Shown: positions 28,411 to 38,563, counted from the stretch's first letter. The stretch is DNA of 64,000 bases from Bacteroidetes bacterium OLB11 (GCA_001567165.1 LNFQ01000009.1:1-64000), one strand, 5' to 3'. Made by a program: numbers and translations. Notes: generated from the letters alone by a model not told the origin.

Positions 28411-29367
28411 CTATAATAGCTTTTTGATTAAATCTTCAATTTTCATCCCTTCGGCTTCTGCTTTATAATTTCGCACCACACGATGTCGCAAAATTGGGAT
28501 TGAAATGGCTTTTACATCTTCTATGTCGGGACTAAATTTCCCATGAAGGAGTGCATAGCATTTTGCTCCGAGTATTAAGTATTGTGAGGCTCTTGGTCCG
28601 GCGCCCCATGAGATATAATTTCGAGCAATTTCAGATCCGTGTTCATTGGGACGAGTTTTATGAACAAGTTGAACCGCATATTCCATGACATTATCAGGGA
28701 CTGGCACTTTTCGAACCAGTTGTTGATAATATAAAATTTCTTCAGCACTAATCACAGGGTCTAAGCTGATTTGTTGGTTTGAAGTCGTACTTTTTACAAT
28801 TTCAAGTTCTTCTTGTAATGTTGGATAATCGAGCCAGATATTAAACATGAAACGATCTAGTTGAGCCTCAGGAAGAGGGTAGGTGCCTTCTTGCTCTATT
28901 GGGTTTTGAGTAGCCAAAACAAAGAATGGTGAAGGAAGTTGATGTACTTGACCTCCGATAGTGACATGCCTTTCTTGCATGGCTTCCAAAAGAGCGGATT
29001 GCGTTTTCGGGGGAGTTCTATTGATTTCATCAGCAAGAATGATGTTTGAAAATAAGGGGCCTTTGATAAATTTAAAATTTCGATTTTCATCTAAAATTTC
29101 AGCACCTGTAATGTCGCTTGGCATTAAGTCTGGCGTGAATTGTATTCTCTTGAAATCTAAATCTAAAACTTTTGAAATCGTATTAACCAATAATGTTTTA
29201 GCTAATCCTGGAACTCCTACCAACAAACTGTGTCCATTGCATAAAATCGCAATTAACGAGCCTTCTATCACCTCATGTTGTCCGACAATAACTTTCCCGA
29301 TTTTTTCTTTTAATTCTTTATATTTTTTTTGTAATGATTCTGCAGCTTCTACGTCTGATGTAAACAT
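28411..29367 (-). CDS. MoxR-family AAA ATPase
   Basis: A 318-residue AAA+ ATPase of the MoxR group: Walker A GVPGLAKT near residue 54, Walker B ILADEINR near 120, and the sensor-type sequence ATQNPIEQEGTYPLPEAQLDR. MoxR proteins are chaperones working with VWA-domain partners. None is adjacent, so partners are outside. It begins 32 bp after the corrected end of surA and is likely co-transcribed. Confidence 0.9.
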   Translation of the reverse strand: MFTSDVEAAESLQKKYKELKEKIGKVIVGQHEVIEGSLIAILCNGHSLLVGVPGLAKTLLVNTISKVLDLDFKRIQFTPDLMPSDITGAEILDENRNFKFIKGPLFSNIILADEINRTPPKTQSALLEAMQERHVTIGGQVHQLPSPFFVLATQNPIEQEGTYPLPEAQLDRFMFNIWLDYPTLQEELEIVKSTTSNQQISLDPVISAEEILYYQQLVRKVPVPDNVMEYAVQLVHKTRPNEHGSEIARNYISWGAGPRASQYLILGAKCYALLHGKFSPDIEDVKAISIPILRHRVVRNYKAEAEGMKIEDLIKKLL

Positions 29368-29399
29368 ATTCTTGAAAGTTTAGTATTTTAATAAATGAA

Positions 29400-30771
29400 T
29401 TAATTGTTTTTTTTAGAAATTTTATTATTCCATTTTGATACATTAGGGCATTGACCATATTCTTCATCAATTTTTATATAAAAAACGGGAATTTTAGTTT
29501 CCAGCCAATTCATTAAATAATCTGTTTGCTTTTCAGCAAATGCTGCTTGTTGAATTTTATTATAATCTTCTTGTAAATTTGCTTTATGGGGCTCGGTTCT
29601 TTTTCTTTAAATAGATGAGGCGTACAAGTTTGTCTCCACTTCGTTCGTCAATATATTCGATAGGTTGAGAATATTCTCCTACTTTCATATCATTCACTGC
29701 AAGTGCAACGGGTGCGTCCAATTCATCAGGAATGAGCATTGTGCTTCCCGATTGTGGATCTGAAAACATACCTCCTGTATATTTAGTGTTTTCGTCATCG
29801 CTGTATTTATTAACGGCTTCCGAAAAAACAATTTTACCACTGATAAGATTTGCTCGAATGCTATCTGCCCTTACCATTGTTTTTTTTATCATATCGTTAG
29901 TGACTAAAGGTTTTTTTAGGATATGTCTCAGCTTTGCTTTTTCTCCTTGTCTGTTTATCATTTGAATGATATGAAATCCAAAACTTGATTTTACAACATC
30001 TGACATTTCTCCATTTTGAAGTCTAAAAGCAGCAGCTGCAAATTCAGGATCCAATTCATCTCTGCTCATTATGCCTAAATCACCACCATTATCTTTTGAC
30101 CCCGGATCTTCACTATACATTCCAGCAGCCGATTCAAAAGAAAGACTTCCGTTGGCAATTTCTTTTCTGATTTTTTGAATTTGTTCAAGTGCATAATCTT
30201 CAACTTCTTTGTTGGCTTTGGGTTTAAATACAATTTCACCCACTTCAACCATTGATGGATAGTAAGGAAGACTGTCTTTTGGCACTTTATCATAAAATGC
30301 TTTCACTTCTTGTGGAGTTATTTTAACGACAGACATCACTTGATTTTGCATTTTATCAGCTAACATTTTATCTTTAAACATGGGACGATATTCATCTTTA
30401 ATTTGATAAATTGTTTTGCCTGCCATTTCTTCCATTTTTTCTTCACTCCCATACATGCTCACAAAATATCTGATACGATTATTTAAGGCTCCTTCTATTT
30501 CATCATCACTGACAGAAACACTATCTAATGCGGCTTGTTCCAATAATACCTTTTGGAGTAAAGTTTGTTCAAGAATATGGCATTTGAAAGTATCGTTTAT
30601 CAATGGGTTTTCACGTTGATATTCTTCAAATGATGTTTCTATTTCAGATTTAAGAATAATGTTATCTCCGACGATTGCGACTATTTTGTCTAAGGTGTTT
30701 TCTTGTGCTTGCCCTTTTTGAGAATATAGTGTAGCAACACTTAGTAATACAAATAAGATGATCTTTTTCAT
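29400..30771 (-). CDS. SurA-like peptidyl-prolyl isomerase (C-terminus out of frame)
   Basis: A periplasmic parvulin-type foldase with a signal peptide (MKKIILFVLLSVATLYS), an N-terminal chaperone domain, and two PpiC domains (about 175-280 and 283-385), as in SurA, which escorts outer-membrane proteins. The continuous frame stops at 29584 (395 residues). One surplus base in the five-base run at 29600-29604 hides 61 more residues (TEPHKANLQEDYNKIQ... to a stop at 29400). Corrected length is 456, usual for Bacteroidota SurA. Confidence 0.85.
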
Positions 30772-31213
30772 AAAGTGTGCAAGTTACATATTTTTAGCTT
30801 AGTAGAGTGGTAGTCTTGAAATCATTTAACAAAGATTTTCATAGATTTTTTGAATCAGATTATACTATTGATTCTTTATTATTCAAAAATTAGATATCAA
30901 ATTGATAGCAATAACTCAAAATAGGTGCTACTCTTTTTTTCTCAATAGGATTAATTTCTTTTAACCATTCTCCTTCCCGCAATTACGATAAATTAGAATC
31001 ATCTCTTTAAATTTATATTGATTAGAGCTGGAACAGTCTTGATTAAAGTGGGCGAGTAGCTTGGAGTGTATTTATGAATTTGTTAAAAAAATAGGTAAGA
31101 CATTCGCTGGTAACCTATACTATCTCATTATTCAAAAGCATTTAAAAAATCGGTGGGAATATTGATTATAAAAAATAAAATTTGAATATCTTGAATGAGA
31201 TAGCAGAGATAAA
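30772..31213. other. Non-coding stretch upstream of surA
   Basis: No convincing gene. It presumably holds the surA promoter at its left side; no clear -7 box or hairpin is seen. Confidence 0.45.
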
Positions 31214-31413
31214 ATGATGAATGTCCGTAAAGTAATTAGTGATATTTTAAGCAAGGTTTGATACAATGTTTTGAATTTAGCCACGAGCTGGTTTAGAAAG
31301 TGATGAAAGATTTAGCAGAAGAGCAGGGATTTGTCGATATTAGAGAATGTAAAGATGTGGAACGCTATTCGACTAAAGTGAATCTGATAAATATTGCCCA
31401 TTTCGGAGATTAA
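31214..31413 (+). pseudogene. Decayed HI0074-like (HEPN-type) substrate-binding protein
   Basis: Read in broken frames, LIQCFEFSHELV-KVMKDLAEEQGFVDIRECKD matches the core of the HI0074/HEPN family of nucleotidyltransferase substrate-binding proteins (typical pattern LIQRFEYTFELAWKTLKDYL). Stop codons interrupt it. These proteins pair with an MNT nucleotidyltransferase in toxin-antitoxin modules, and an MNT-like remnant follows directly. Confidence 0.55.
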
Positions 31414-31650
31414 AAGAGGATGCTTTAAGGCTCAAGAGCCATTGGGACAGCTAAGCTTTATGCAAATATTGGCAAAGCTTTGGAGGAATTAGGTTTGACA
31501 TTATAAATATTAAACAATATAAAAAGTACCTTAGATGATTTGTTGCCTCCTTACGAATATGATATTTGTATTTTATACCCAATAAAACCTCAAGATTAAT
31601 TGGATCGAACAGAGATGGGGAAAAATGGAGTATCAACGTGGTTATATTAG
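31414..31650 (+). pseudogene. Decayed MNT-domain nucleotidyltransferase
   Basis: GSRAIGTAKLYANIGKALEE (from 31429) lines up with the MNT signature GSRAxG....SDID, but the catalytic Asp-x-Asp pair has become N-I-G. LDDLLPPYEYDICIL at about 31522-31575 matches the distal part. Several stops interrupt the frame. It appears to be the antitoxin half of a dead MNT/HEPN pair. Confidence 0.55.
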
Positions 31651-31719
31651 GTAAGATATGGAAGATGGCAACTAAAACATTGTTTGCATTAGAAGAGACA
31701 ATTGAAATAAGGGAAAAAG

Positions 31720-32818
31720 CTATTTATTATACACTTTAACTACGCAAATAAAAGGTTCAATCTTTTGAATTTGTTGACTTCGAGTAGAGTTTTTCAAATA
31801 GTTGCTTGCAAATTCATTTTTTGAAAAATCATTGGGAAGTTCATTTATTAAATTTAAAAGTGGTTTAGATTTGACTGCATAAGTGATGCCTTCGGATTCG
31901 GATTGTTTTCCGGAAATAATTCCGATAATATTACCCGATTCATCAATGATGGGGGCTCCGCTGACACCTGGAAATGATGGAAGCTCTAATTGGAATTTGC
32001 CACTATCTCCTTCAAAGCCGGTTGTGGAGCTTACATAGCCTTCGTTATAAACAATATCCGTTTTGGGAAATCCTAATGAATAAATTCGTTGGGTGATTGA
32101 TGGGGTGTATTTTTTTACAGAATAAGGCACTTTGTCACTAAAATAAAAATCATTTTCATTAATTTTTAAAATTGCAAGGTCGTTGGTTTTATCTACTGCC
32201 ACTATACTACATTCATGAGGAGTGTTGCTATCTGTAAAAATGAAAATTTTATTAGCATCGTTTACTACATGATGATTGGTGACGAAATATCCATTTTGAC
32301 TAATCGCAAAGCAAGTGCCGGTATATTTTGCATTGCCTTGTGGTTGAATAGATTTTGATTTTTTTACATCATCAACTTCACTTTTTAATATCAGATTGAT
32401 TTTTTTTCAATGAATTGATTTCGTTACGTAAAGTTTGATACTGAATACGATTATCTTTTTTATAAATAGAACGGGCAACTGAAAATGTAATAATAGAAGC
32501 TATAAATGCTACAGAAGCAGCAACAGATGCCGTTCTCCAATATTTATTGATATTTAATTTTAAATAATTAATAATGAGACCTGTGTGACTTCTTGACTTT
32601 TGATGAATCTCATTCAATTCATTATGTACAAAATCTGAGTGTTTTTTATGGTCAAAAGTGGCTAATAGAATTTGATATTCTTCAACCGCTTTTTTTAATG
32701 CAGGATTATTTGTCATATCGATTTCAAAATAATTCCTTTCATTCTTATCCATAAGGTCAAGGCAATACTTTTCAATCTGTTCGTAAAAGTTATTTGGTAA
32801 TTCGTTCATTGCGTTCAT
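31720..32818 (-). pseudogene. Membrane-anchored trypsin-like serine protease, frame broken once
   Basis: The corrected 365-residue protein has an N-terminal cytoplasmic segment, one transmembrane helix (TASVAASVAFIASIITFSVA), a coiled-coil linker and a trypsin/DegP-like domain. The triad is visible: His in TNHHVV, Asp in TNDLAIL, Ser in GVSGAP. One surplus base in the eight-base run at 32400-32407 breaks the frame; upstream the sequence is fused to the sigma factor frame and downstream it appears from 32202. The ATG at 32818 overlaps the sigma stop. No PDZ domain is seen. It may sense the envelope or act on the sigma pathway. Confidence 0.7.
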
Positions 32819-33397
32819 TTTTTTTCTTTTTTCTGTGAAAAATAGACTACGAATACGGTTTAGACATTTATATTTTTGAGATTTGGCATTTTCGGCATTG
32901 GTATATCCTAATAAGTCTGCAATTTCATTCATATTTTTATTGTCAAAATAAAAAGCATTCAATAGGGTTTTACAAGGATCTCCTAATTGGTCTAAGCATG
33001 ATTTTAGTCGATCCACTTTCGTTTCAAATTCAAGATGCAATTCAATGTCGTTCGTAAGATGTATAAAATCTATTCCATCATTTTCAACCAAAACTGACAT
33101 TTTTATTTTTTGAGAAGATATCTTATTCAACCATAACCGCCTTGCAACAGCAATCAAAAAAGTAGAAAATTTACTACTTAATACCAAATCCCCCTTTTGA
33201 GCTTTTTGATATACAATTGTAACGGCATCTTGAAAAATATCAAATGCATCGTCTGTACTGCCTCGCATCTTAAAAACCATTTTTTCTACAGAAGGATAAA
33301 TTGTTTTGTAGATAAAATGAAATGCTTTAGACTCTCCGTTTGCCAAAGATCTTAATAATATTTCATCATCATGTTCGTTTCGTAACTCTCTATCCAT
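32815..33397 (-). CDS. ECF-like sigma-70 family RNA polymerase sigma factor
   Basis: Region 2 (FHFIYKTIYPSVEKMVFKM, then DAFDIFQDAVTIVYQK) and region 4 (LLNAFYFDNKNMNEIADLLGYT) identify an ECF-type sigma factor. As read, the frame continues into the next gene (339 residues). Removing one base from the A-run at 32818-32825 gives a TGA at 32815-32817 and a 193-residue sigma factor overlapping the protease start. This fits family size. The next gene encodes a membrane protease instead of a classical anti-sigma factor. Confidence 0.8.
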
Positions 33398-33417
33398 TAA
33401 TGCTGCTTTCTTTGATA

Positions 33418-33628
33418 AGGTAACCCAAAAGTCTGTCTTTTTTTTTTGTTTTTTTAGGATTTTTTTTTAATTCTTTCAAATAAGGTCTAAAAATTTGAAA
33501 AAAGTTTGAAAAAAATAAATTGATAAACTGTTGATATTCAAGTAAAAATAAATAGTTTAAAAAAATATATAAAAAAAGTTTTTTAAAAAGAGGGTTACCT
33601 TTTTTAAAAATGACTATTAATAGGTAAC
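33418..33628. promoter_or_regulatory. Shared GGGTTACCT / ATTAAT motif upstream of sigma and lipoprotein genes
   Basis: GGGTTACCT lies at 33592-33600 (plus) and at 33426-33418 (minus), the same orientation relative to each divergent gene. It is followed after 15 or 16 bases by ATTAATrGG in both. An extra AGGTAAC at 33622-33628 makes an inverted repeat with the plus-strand copy. It could be a sigma-specific promoter or a shared regulator site. On the sigma side the ATTAATGG contains the annotated start codon, so a post-transcriptional role is also possible. Confidence 0.45.
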
Positions 33629-33648
33629 AATTAAAAATTATAAACAAA

Positions 33649-33897
33649 ATGAAAAATTTAGTAAAAATCTCAATTTTTGCACTTGCATTAGGTTTCTTTG
33701 CTTCATGTTCAGAAGAAACTAAAACAGAAGAACCAGCAGCAACTGAAACAGCAGCACCAGAAGCTACTCCAGCACCAGAAGCAGCACCAGCAGAAGCAGC
33801 ACCAGCAGAAGCAGCACCAGCAGCAGCAGCACCAGATTCAAATGCTACTCAAGCAGCAGCACCAGCTGATGCAAACGCAACAACTACTGCTCAATAG
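33649..33897 (+). CDS. Ala/Pro/Glu-rich small lipoprotein
   Basis: An 82-residue protein with a lipoprotein signal peptide (lipobox FASC, Cys about 20) followed entirely by low-complexity Ala-Pro-Glu sequence with tandem AAPAE-like repeats. It is probably a flexible, acidic tether on the envelope. It is divergent from the sigma factor operon and shares the upstream motif. The real frame is the Ala/Pro one; a Gln-rich overlapping frame is an artefact of CAG/GCA repeats. Confidence 0.65.
   Translation: MKNLVKISIFALALGFFASCSEETKTEEPAATETAAPEATPAPEAAPAEAAPAEAAPAAAAPDSNATQAAAPADANATTTAQ
33757..33833 (+). repeat. 15-bp tandem repeats inside the lipoprotein gene
   Basis: Near-identical copies of GCAGCACCAGCAGAA occur in tandem and encode AAPAE units. 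Such arrays expand and contract by slippage, so repeat number may vary between strains. Confidence 0.6.
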
Positions 33898-33954
33898 TAT
33901 TGAGTTTCTTAAATATATATAGTCTTATATTATATTTAATCAAATGAAAAATTT

Positions 33955-33983
33955 AAAAAACTGCCTTATTTAGGCAGTTTTTT
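33955..33983. terminator. Bidirectional terminator overlapping trmD stop
   Basis: AAAAAACTGCCT and TAGGCAGTTTTTT form a hairpin with a short loop and T-runs on both sides. It ends both the lipoprotein (plus) and trmD (minus) transcripts; the last trmD codons and stop (33966-33968) lie inside the arm. Confidence 0.8.
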
Positions 33984-34652
33984 AATTAAATCAGGTCTTC
34001 TTGTTTTTGTTCGTTCTAGGGATTGTTCAAAACGCCATTCTTCTATTTTGGCAAAATGCCCACTCAATAAAATTTCCGGCACTTTTAAATTTTTAAAACT
34101 AACCGGACGAGTATAAAGAGGAGGAGCCAATAAATGATCTTGAAAAGAATCAGTGAGAGCTGAAGTTTCATCATTTAATACACCTGGAATCAGACGACAG
34201 ATACTGTCAACCATAATCGCAGCGGCTAATTCACCTCCGCTCAATACATAATCTCCAATTGAAATTTCCAAAGTGACATATAAATCTCTAATTCGTTGAT
34301 CAATCCCTTTATAATGTCCACAGATTATCAAAAGATTATTTTTTAATGACAAATTATTAGCCATATCTTGTTTGTACTGCACACCATCTGGTGTCATATA
34401 AATCACCTCATCATATTCTCTTTGTGATTTTAACTCTTCAATGATTTTGCTTAGTGGTTCACACATCAACACCATTCCTGCACCGCCACCATATTGAGTG
34501 TCGTCAATTTGGCCATGCTTATTGATTGCATAATCTCTCAATGAATGGACTTGTATTTCTATTAATTTTTTCTCTTTTGCTCTTTTTAGGATTGAATGGT
34601 TTAAAGGACTTTCGAGCAATTCAGGAACGGCACTAATAATATCAATACGCAT
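33966..34652 (-). CDS. trmD: tRNA (guanine37-N1)-methyltransferase TrmD
   Basis: A 228-residue SPOUT methyltransferase that makes m1G37 in tRNAs with a 3' purine-rich anticodon loop, preventing +1 frameshifting. The SAM-binding knot motif ICGHYKGID and GDYVLSGGELAA are diagnostic. Start overlaps purC stop by one base, so the two are coupled. Confidence 0.95.
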   Translation of the reverse strand: MRIDIISAVPELLESPLNHSILKRAKEKKLIEIQVHSLRDYAINKHGQIDDTQYGGGAGMVLMCEPLSKIIEELKSQREYDEVIYMTPDGVQYKQDMANNLSLKNNLLIICGHYKGIDQRIRDLYVTLEISIGDYVLSGGELAAAIMVDSICRLIPGVLNDETSALTDSFQDHLLAPPLYTRPVSFKNLKVPEILLSGHFAKIEEWRFEQSLERTKTRRPDLIKKLPK

Positions 34653-35569
34653 TAGGGAAGTAGTTGTAGTCGTTGATTAATGATAGATTCAATTTGAGAT
34701 TCACTATACGTTTCTTTTTGAAATCGCATTCCAGTTATTTTTTCAAATAATTCAATATATCGTTCAGAAATTTGTTGGATAAAATCTTCATTCATCTCTG
34801 GAATTGTTTGCCCTTCTAATCCCATGAAATTATGGGCTATCAACCATTCCCTTACAAATTCTTTGGATAGTTGTTTTTGAGGAAGTCCTTTTGCTTGTTG
34901 TTCATTAAAGTTATCAGCATAAAAATATCGTGAGCTGTCGGGGGTGTGAATTTCGTCAATGAGATAGATTGTATTATCAGTTTTTCCAAATTCATATTTT
35001 GTATCAGCCAAAATAAGCCCTTGTTTTTCTGCCATTTGTTTTCCTCTTTCAAACAAAGCGTAAGTGTAGGTTTCCAATTGTGCATAATCTTCTTCACTGA
35101 CCAGTTTATTTTTTAAAATATCTTCTTTTGAAATATCCTCATCATGACCTACATGAGCCTTAGTGGTTGGAGTGATAATGGGCTTTGGAAAAAAATCATT
35201 TTCTTTTAATCCTTCTGGGAGTGGCTCGCCACAAAGTGTTCTTAAACCACTTTTATAAGTACGCCAAGCATGACCGGTTAGATTGCCTCTTATCACCATC
35301 TCAACTTGAAAGGGGGTACATTTTTTTCCTATAGAAACATGAGGAAGGGGCACATCTAAAATCCAATTAGGAACAATGTCTGAGGTTGCTTTCAAAAAGT
35401 AGTTAGCAATAAGATTCAATACTTGTCCTTTGTAAGGAATTGGGGGTGGGAGTATGACATCAAACGCCGATATCCTGTTGCTAGCCACCATGACAAGGTA
35501 TTGGTTTTTGATTGTGTAAACATCTCTTACTTTTCCTTTGTAGAAGTGGGTTTGATTTTGGAGTTGCAT
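34652..35569 (-). CDS. purC: Phosphoribosylaminoimidazole-succinocarboxamide synthase
   Basis: The 305-residue SAICAR synthase joins aspartate to CAIR in purine synthesis. Visible motifs are [30 protein letters not shown] and [10 protein letters not shown]. It is the longer, ~300-residue type common in Bacteroidota. It lies between the sugar dehydrase-like gene (22 bp) and trmD. Confidence 0.95.
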   Translation of the reverse strand: MQLQNQTHFYKGKVRDVYTIKNQYLVMVASNRISAFDVILPPPIPYKGQVLNLIANYFLKATSDIVPNWILDVPLPHVSIGKKCTPFQVEMVIRGNLTGHAWRTYKSGLRTLCGEPLPEGLKENDFFPKPIITPTTKAHVGHDEDISKEDILKNKLVSEEDYAQLETYTYALFERGKQMAEKQGLILADTKYEFGKTDNTIYLIDEIHTPDSSRYFYADNFNEQQAKGLPQKQLSKEFVREWLIAHNFMGLEGQTIPEMNEDFIQQISERYIELFEKITGMRFQKETYSESQIESIINQRLQLLP

Positions 35570-35591
35570 GGAGAATATTTTTTAGGATGAT

Positions 35592-36798
35592 TTAGATAGA
35601 AATTTTCATAAATGCAGTGATGCTTTCCATGATATGCTCGATTTGGATATTAGTAAGCCCATGATGACAAGCTATTAGCATACCGCCTTTCATTACTTTG
35701 TCTGCTTCTTTATATCCATCTTTTGAAGTTTTACTTTGAATATTTTTAAATCCCGGTTGTCTTAAAATATTTCCGGTGAAAATGGTTCGAGTTTGGATAT
35801 TTCTTTTTTCTAAAAATATTTGCAAATCTCTTCTATTGAATGGTGCATTTTCACGAAGGGTGACAGCAAATGCAAGCCAACCGGTGCGTGAGTTTGGTAA
35901 TTGTTTTGGTAAAATAAAGTACTCTTCATATTGTTCAAAAAATCTTCGCAATTGATGATAATGTTGTGTACGGAGGTCTATATTTTTAAGGAGTTTGCTA
36001 AGTTGTACTAATCCAAATGCGGCACCCATTTCAGATGGTTCAATATTGTATCCTGGCTCTTCAAAAACGAATTTTGCATCATAAGGAATGCCGTCCACTT
36101 TTACATTAAAGCGATTTTCAATAGCTTCACTTTCTATAAAAAAGCGAAGATGAACGCCCCCCAACTTCTGAGTAGTTTTCCACGATTTAAATGCTCTTCT
36201 GAATTGACACATAACATGCCACCATTGCCGGCACAATTCATAATATGAGAGCCATAAAAAACTAGTAGTGCTCATGTCGGTAAATCGTCCGCTACTCTCT
36301 CCATCAATTTCGGCACCGATAGTGTCTGCACTATCTTCTAGTAAAAATAGATGATGTCGATCTGCGATCGACTTTATTTTTTCCCATTGCGGCAAATTCC
36401 CAATAAGGTTAGGAATCATCATGGCTTTTGTTTTGGGAGTAATCATTTCTTCTATTTTGTTATGGTCGATATTATATGTGCCTTCTTCTACATCGACAAA
36501 AGCGGGTATCCATTTCTTTTTGATGATAGGGGCTACAGTTGTGGAGAATGTAAGTGCTGGTGTGATGATTTCAGATCCTTCTTCAAAGTTCATTAAGTCA
36601 GTTGCGAGATACAAGGCACTGGAGCCAGAGTTGACACCAATCCCATATTTTTTTATGATAAAGATTTGCTACTTTTTGTTCAAGCTCTCTAACGTGTTTG
36701 CCCATTTGGGTTGTGGTTCTCAATACATGCACAACGGCTTCGATTTCTTCTTCTCCATGAACTGTTGCACCGTAAGGGACATAAGGGTATTGACTCAT
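35592..36798 (-). pseudogene. DegT/DnrJ-fold sugar 3-dehydrase-like protein, frame broken four times
   Basis: A PLP-fold DegT/EryC1 family protein of 400 corrected residues. The first break (seven-base run at 36648-36654) separates the N-terminal 50 residues. Three more surplus bases (runs at 36256-36261, 36157-36162 and 36138-36143) restore the frame in net but scramble about 35 residues. Correction gives SFYGSHIMNCAGNGGM, where His replaces the PLP-binding Lys, the hallmark of 3-dehydrases such as ColD and RfbH. So a 3-deoxy sugar (colitose-like) is likely. Its sugar partners are not in this window. Confidence 0.7.
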
Positions 36799-37018
36799 TT
36801 TTATTTTATTTTAAATTTAAAAAATATTGATTTGAACACAAATGTAAAGATTGTTTTTAATTAGGAATCATAAAGTTTTTAAAGATTAACTTAATTCTTA
36901 TTGGTGTGCAATCTATCTTACTTATCATTCATTTTTATTGATGAAATGTTTCCTAAAATGCTTTTAAAATTCTAATAATATTGAATTTTAAAAGAAAAGA
37001 TAAGTCTATAATAAATTT

Positions 37019-38563
37019 CTAAAACCATCCTTTTTTCTTGCGAGTGCTACTGCCTCCAAAGCCAAGCACTCCAAGTAAAGTGCGTGTGACAATTGAGGCG
37101 GCTGTGCGTCCTACTTGCTTTGTGATTGAGCTGCTGAGTATCGAATCTAATGTGCTTTTTTCTGTCTTTTGTTTGCTTCTTTCAGCTGTTGGAGTGGTTT
37201 TAGGTTCTTGCTCTTCTTTAATGTTTTGAATTTTTTGATTTAATAATTCATAAGCACTAATTTCATCAATTACTTGATTGTATTTATTGATAATTTTTGA
37301 TTGATTAATGATTGATTGAATTTCATCATTGTTAAGCACATCCATACGTCCACATGGTGGACAAATCATGGTGTGTACGAGTTCTGTAGGAATTCCTTTT
37401 TCGTTGAGGAGTGTAATGAGTGCTTCGCCGATACCCATTTTTGTTATCAAGTCATCTGTTTTATAAAAGGCGGTGTCCGGAAAATTTTTAGAAACTTTTA
37501 CTATGTCTTCTCTGTCTTTTGCGGTGAAGGCTCTCAGTGCATGTTGTACTTTCAAGCCAAGCTGCCCTAAAATAGATTGAGGAATATCATTTGGGTTTTG
37601 AGTGATAAAGAAAATGCCAACCCCTTTGGAGCGTATCAGTTTGATGATTGTTTCTAACTGTTGAAGTAGGGCACTTCCTGCATCTTGAAATATCAAATGG
37701 GCTTCATCTAAAAACAAAACTAATTTAGGTTTGTCTAAATCGCCGGCTTCAGGGAGTATGGCATATAGTTCTGCAAGCATTTGAAGCATGAAGGTTGAAA
37801 ATAGTTTTGGCCTATCCTGCAAATCGGTCACTCTTACGATAGAAACCATTCCTTTTCCCTCGTCATTATATCGCATGAGATCATCTACCTCAAAGGATTT
37901 TTCACCAAAAAACATTTCAGCTTTTTGTTGTTGTAGTTCAACTATTTTTCTTAGGATGGTTCCGGTAGATTGTGTTGATATATTTCCGTATTCGGCTTTT
38001 ATTTCATCTTTGCCTTCATTGGTCAAATATTGCAATACGCGAATAATATCTTTTAGGTCAAGGAGGGGAAGATGGTGGTCGTCACAGTATTTAAAAATCA
38101 TTGAAACGATGCTGGATTGAGTGTCATTGAGTCCGAGTATTTTTGAAAATAATACAGGTCCAAATTCGAGGACGGTAGCTCTTAGTTTTGTACCGGGCTC
38201 ATTGCTGAGCGTTAAAAATTCAATAGGAGTAGCTTCGGGTGTATAGTTGATTTTTAGTAAATCACAACGTTCTTTTATTTTATCATTCAGTGTGCCACTG
38301 GCTCCAATTCCACTTAAGTCGCCTTTGATGTCCATCATCAACACAGGGATGGAAGCCTTGCTAAGTCCTTCTGCGATGAGTTGTAGTGTTTTTGTTTTTC
38401 CTGTTCCGGTAGCTCCTGCTATAAGTCCATGGCGGTTCATCGTTTTTAAAGGAAGATATACTTTGCTGTCTCCATAAACTTTTCCTTCGTTTATAGCGGC
38501 TCCGAGGCAAATCGTTTCGCCTTTAAAAGTATAGGATTGAATTATCTTTTCTTCGAAAGTCAT
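37019..38563 (-). CDS. HerA-like ATPase (DUF853)
   Basis: A 514-residue RecA/HerA-like ATPase with Walker A GATGTGKT (about 50-57), Walker B LFLDEAH (about 287), an ICPPCGRM-type Cys pair near residue 400 and a disordered C-terminal tail with KxK residues. The DUF853 family is annotated as helicase HerA-like, but function is not proven. It stands alone between the dehydrase-like gene and the coiled-coil gene. Confidence 0.85.
   Translation of the reverse strand: MTFEEKIIQSYTFKGETICLGAAINEGKVYGDSKVYLPLKTMNRHGLIAGATGTGKTKTLQLIAEGLSKASIPVLMMDIKGDLSGIGASGTLNDKIKERCDLLKINYTPEATPIEFLTLSNEPGTKLRATVLEFGPVLFSKILGLNDTQSSIVSMIFKYCDDHHLPLLDLKDIIRVLQYLTNEGKDEIKAEYGNISTQSTGTILRKIVELQQQKAEMFFGEKSFEVDDLMRYNDEGKGMVSIVRVTDLQDRPKLFSTFMLQMLAELYAILPEAGDLDKPKLVLFLDEAHLIFQDAGSALLQQLETIIKLIRSKGVGIFFITQNPNDIPQSILGQLGLKVQHALRAFTAKDREDIVKVSKNFPDTAFYKTDDLITKMGIGEALITLLNEKGIPTELVHTMICPPCGRMDVLNNDEIQSIINQSKIINKYNQVIDEISAYELLNQKIQNIKEEQEPKTTPTAERSKQKTEKSTLDSILSSSITKQVGRTAASIVTRTLLGVLGFGGSSTRKKKGWF

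Noticed and set aside
32378-33397. Sigma factor fused to a membrane anti-sigma-like domain
   Set aside because: The fusion vanishes on removal of one base from an eight-base run, which leaves a normal sigma stop overlapping the next start.
33390-33647. 85-codon minus-strand frame ahead of the sigma factor
   Set aside because: Low-complexity Phe/Lys/Leu translation of A/T runs in the divergent regulatory region.
33698-33922. Gln-rich frame overlapping the lipoprotein
   Set aside because: It is the second reading frame of CAG/GCA repeats. The Ala/Pro frame has a signal peptide and lipobox.
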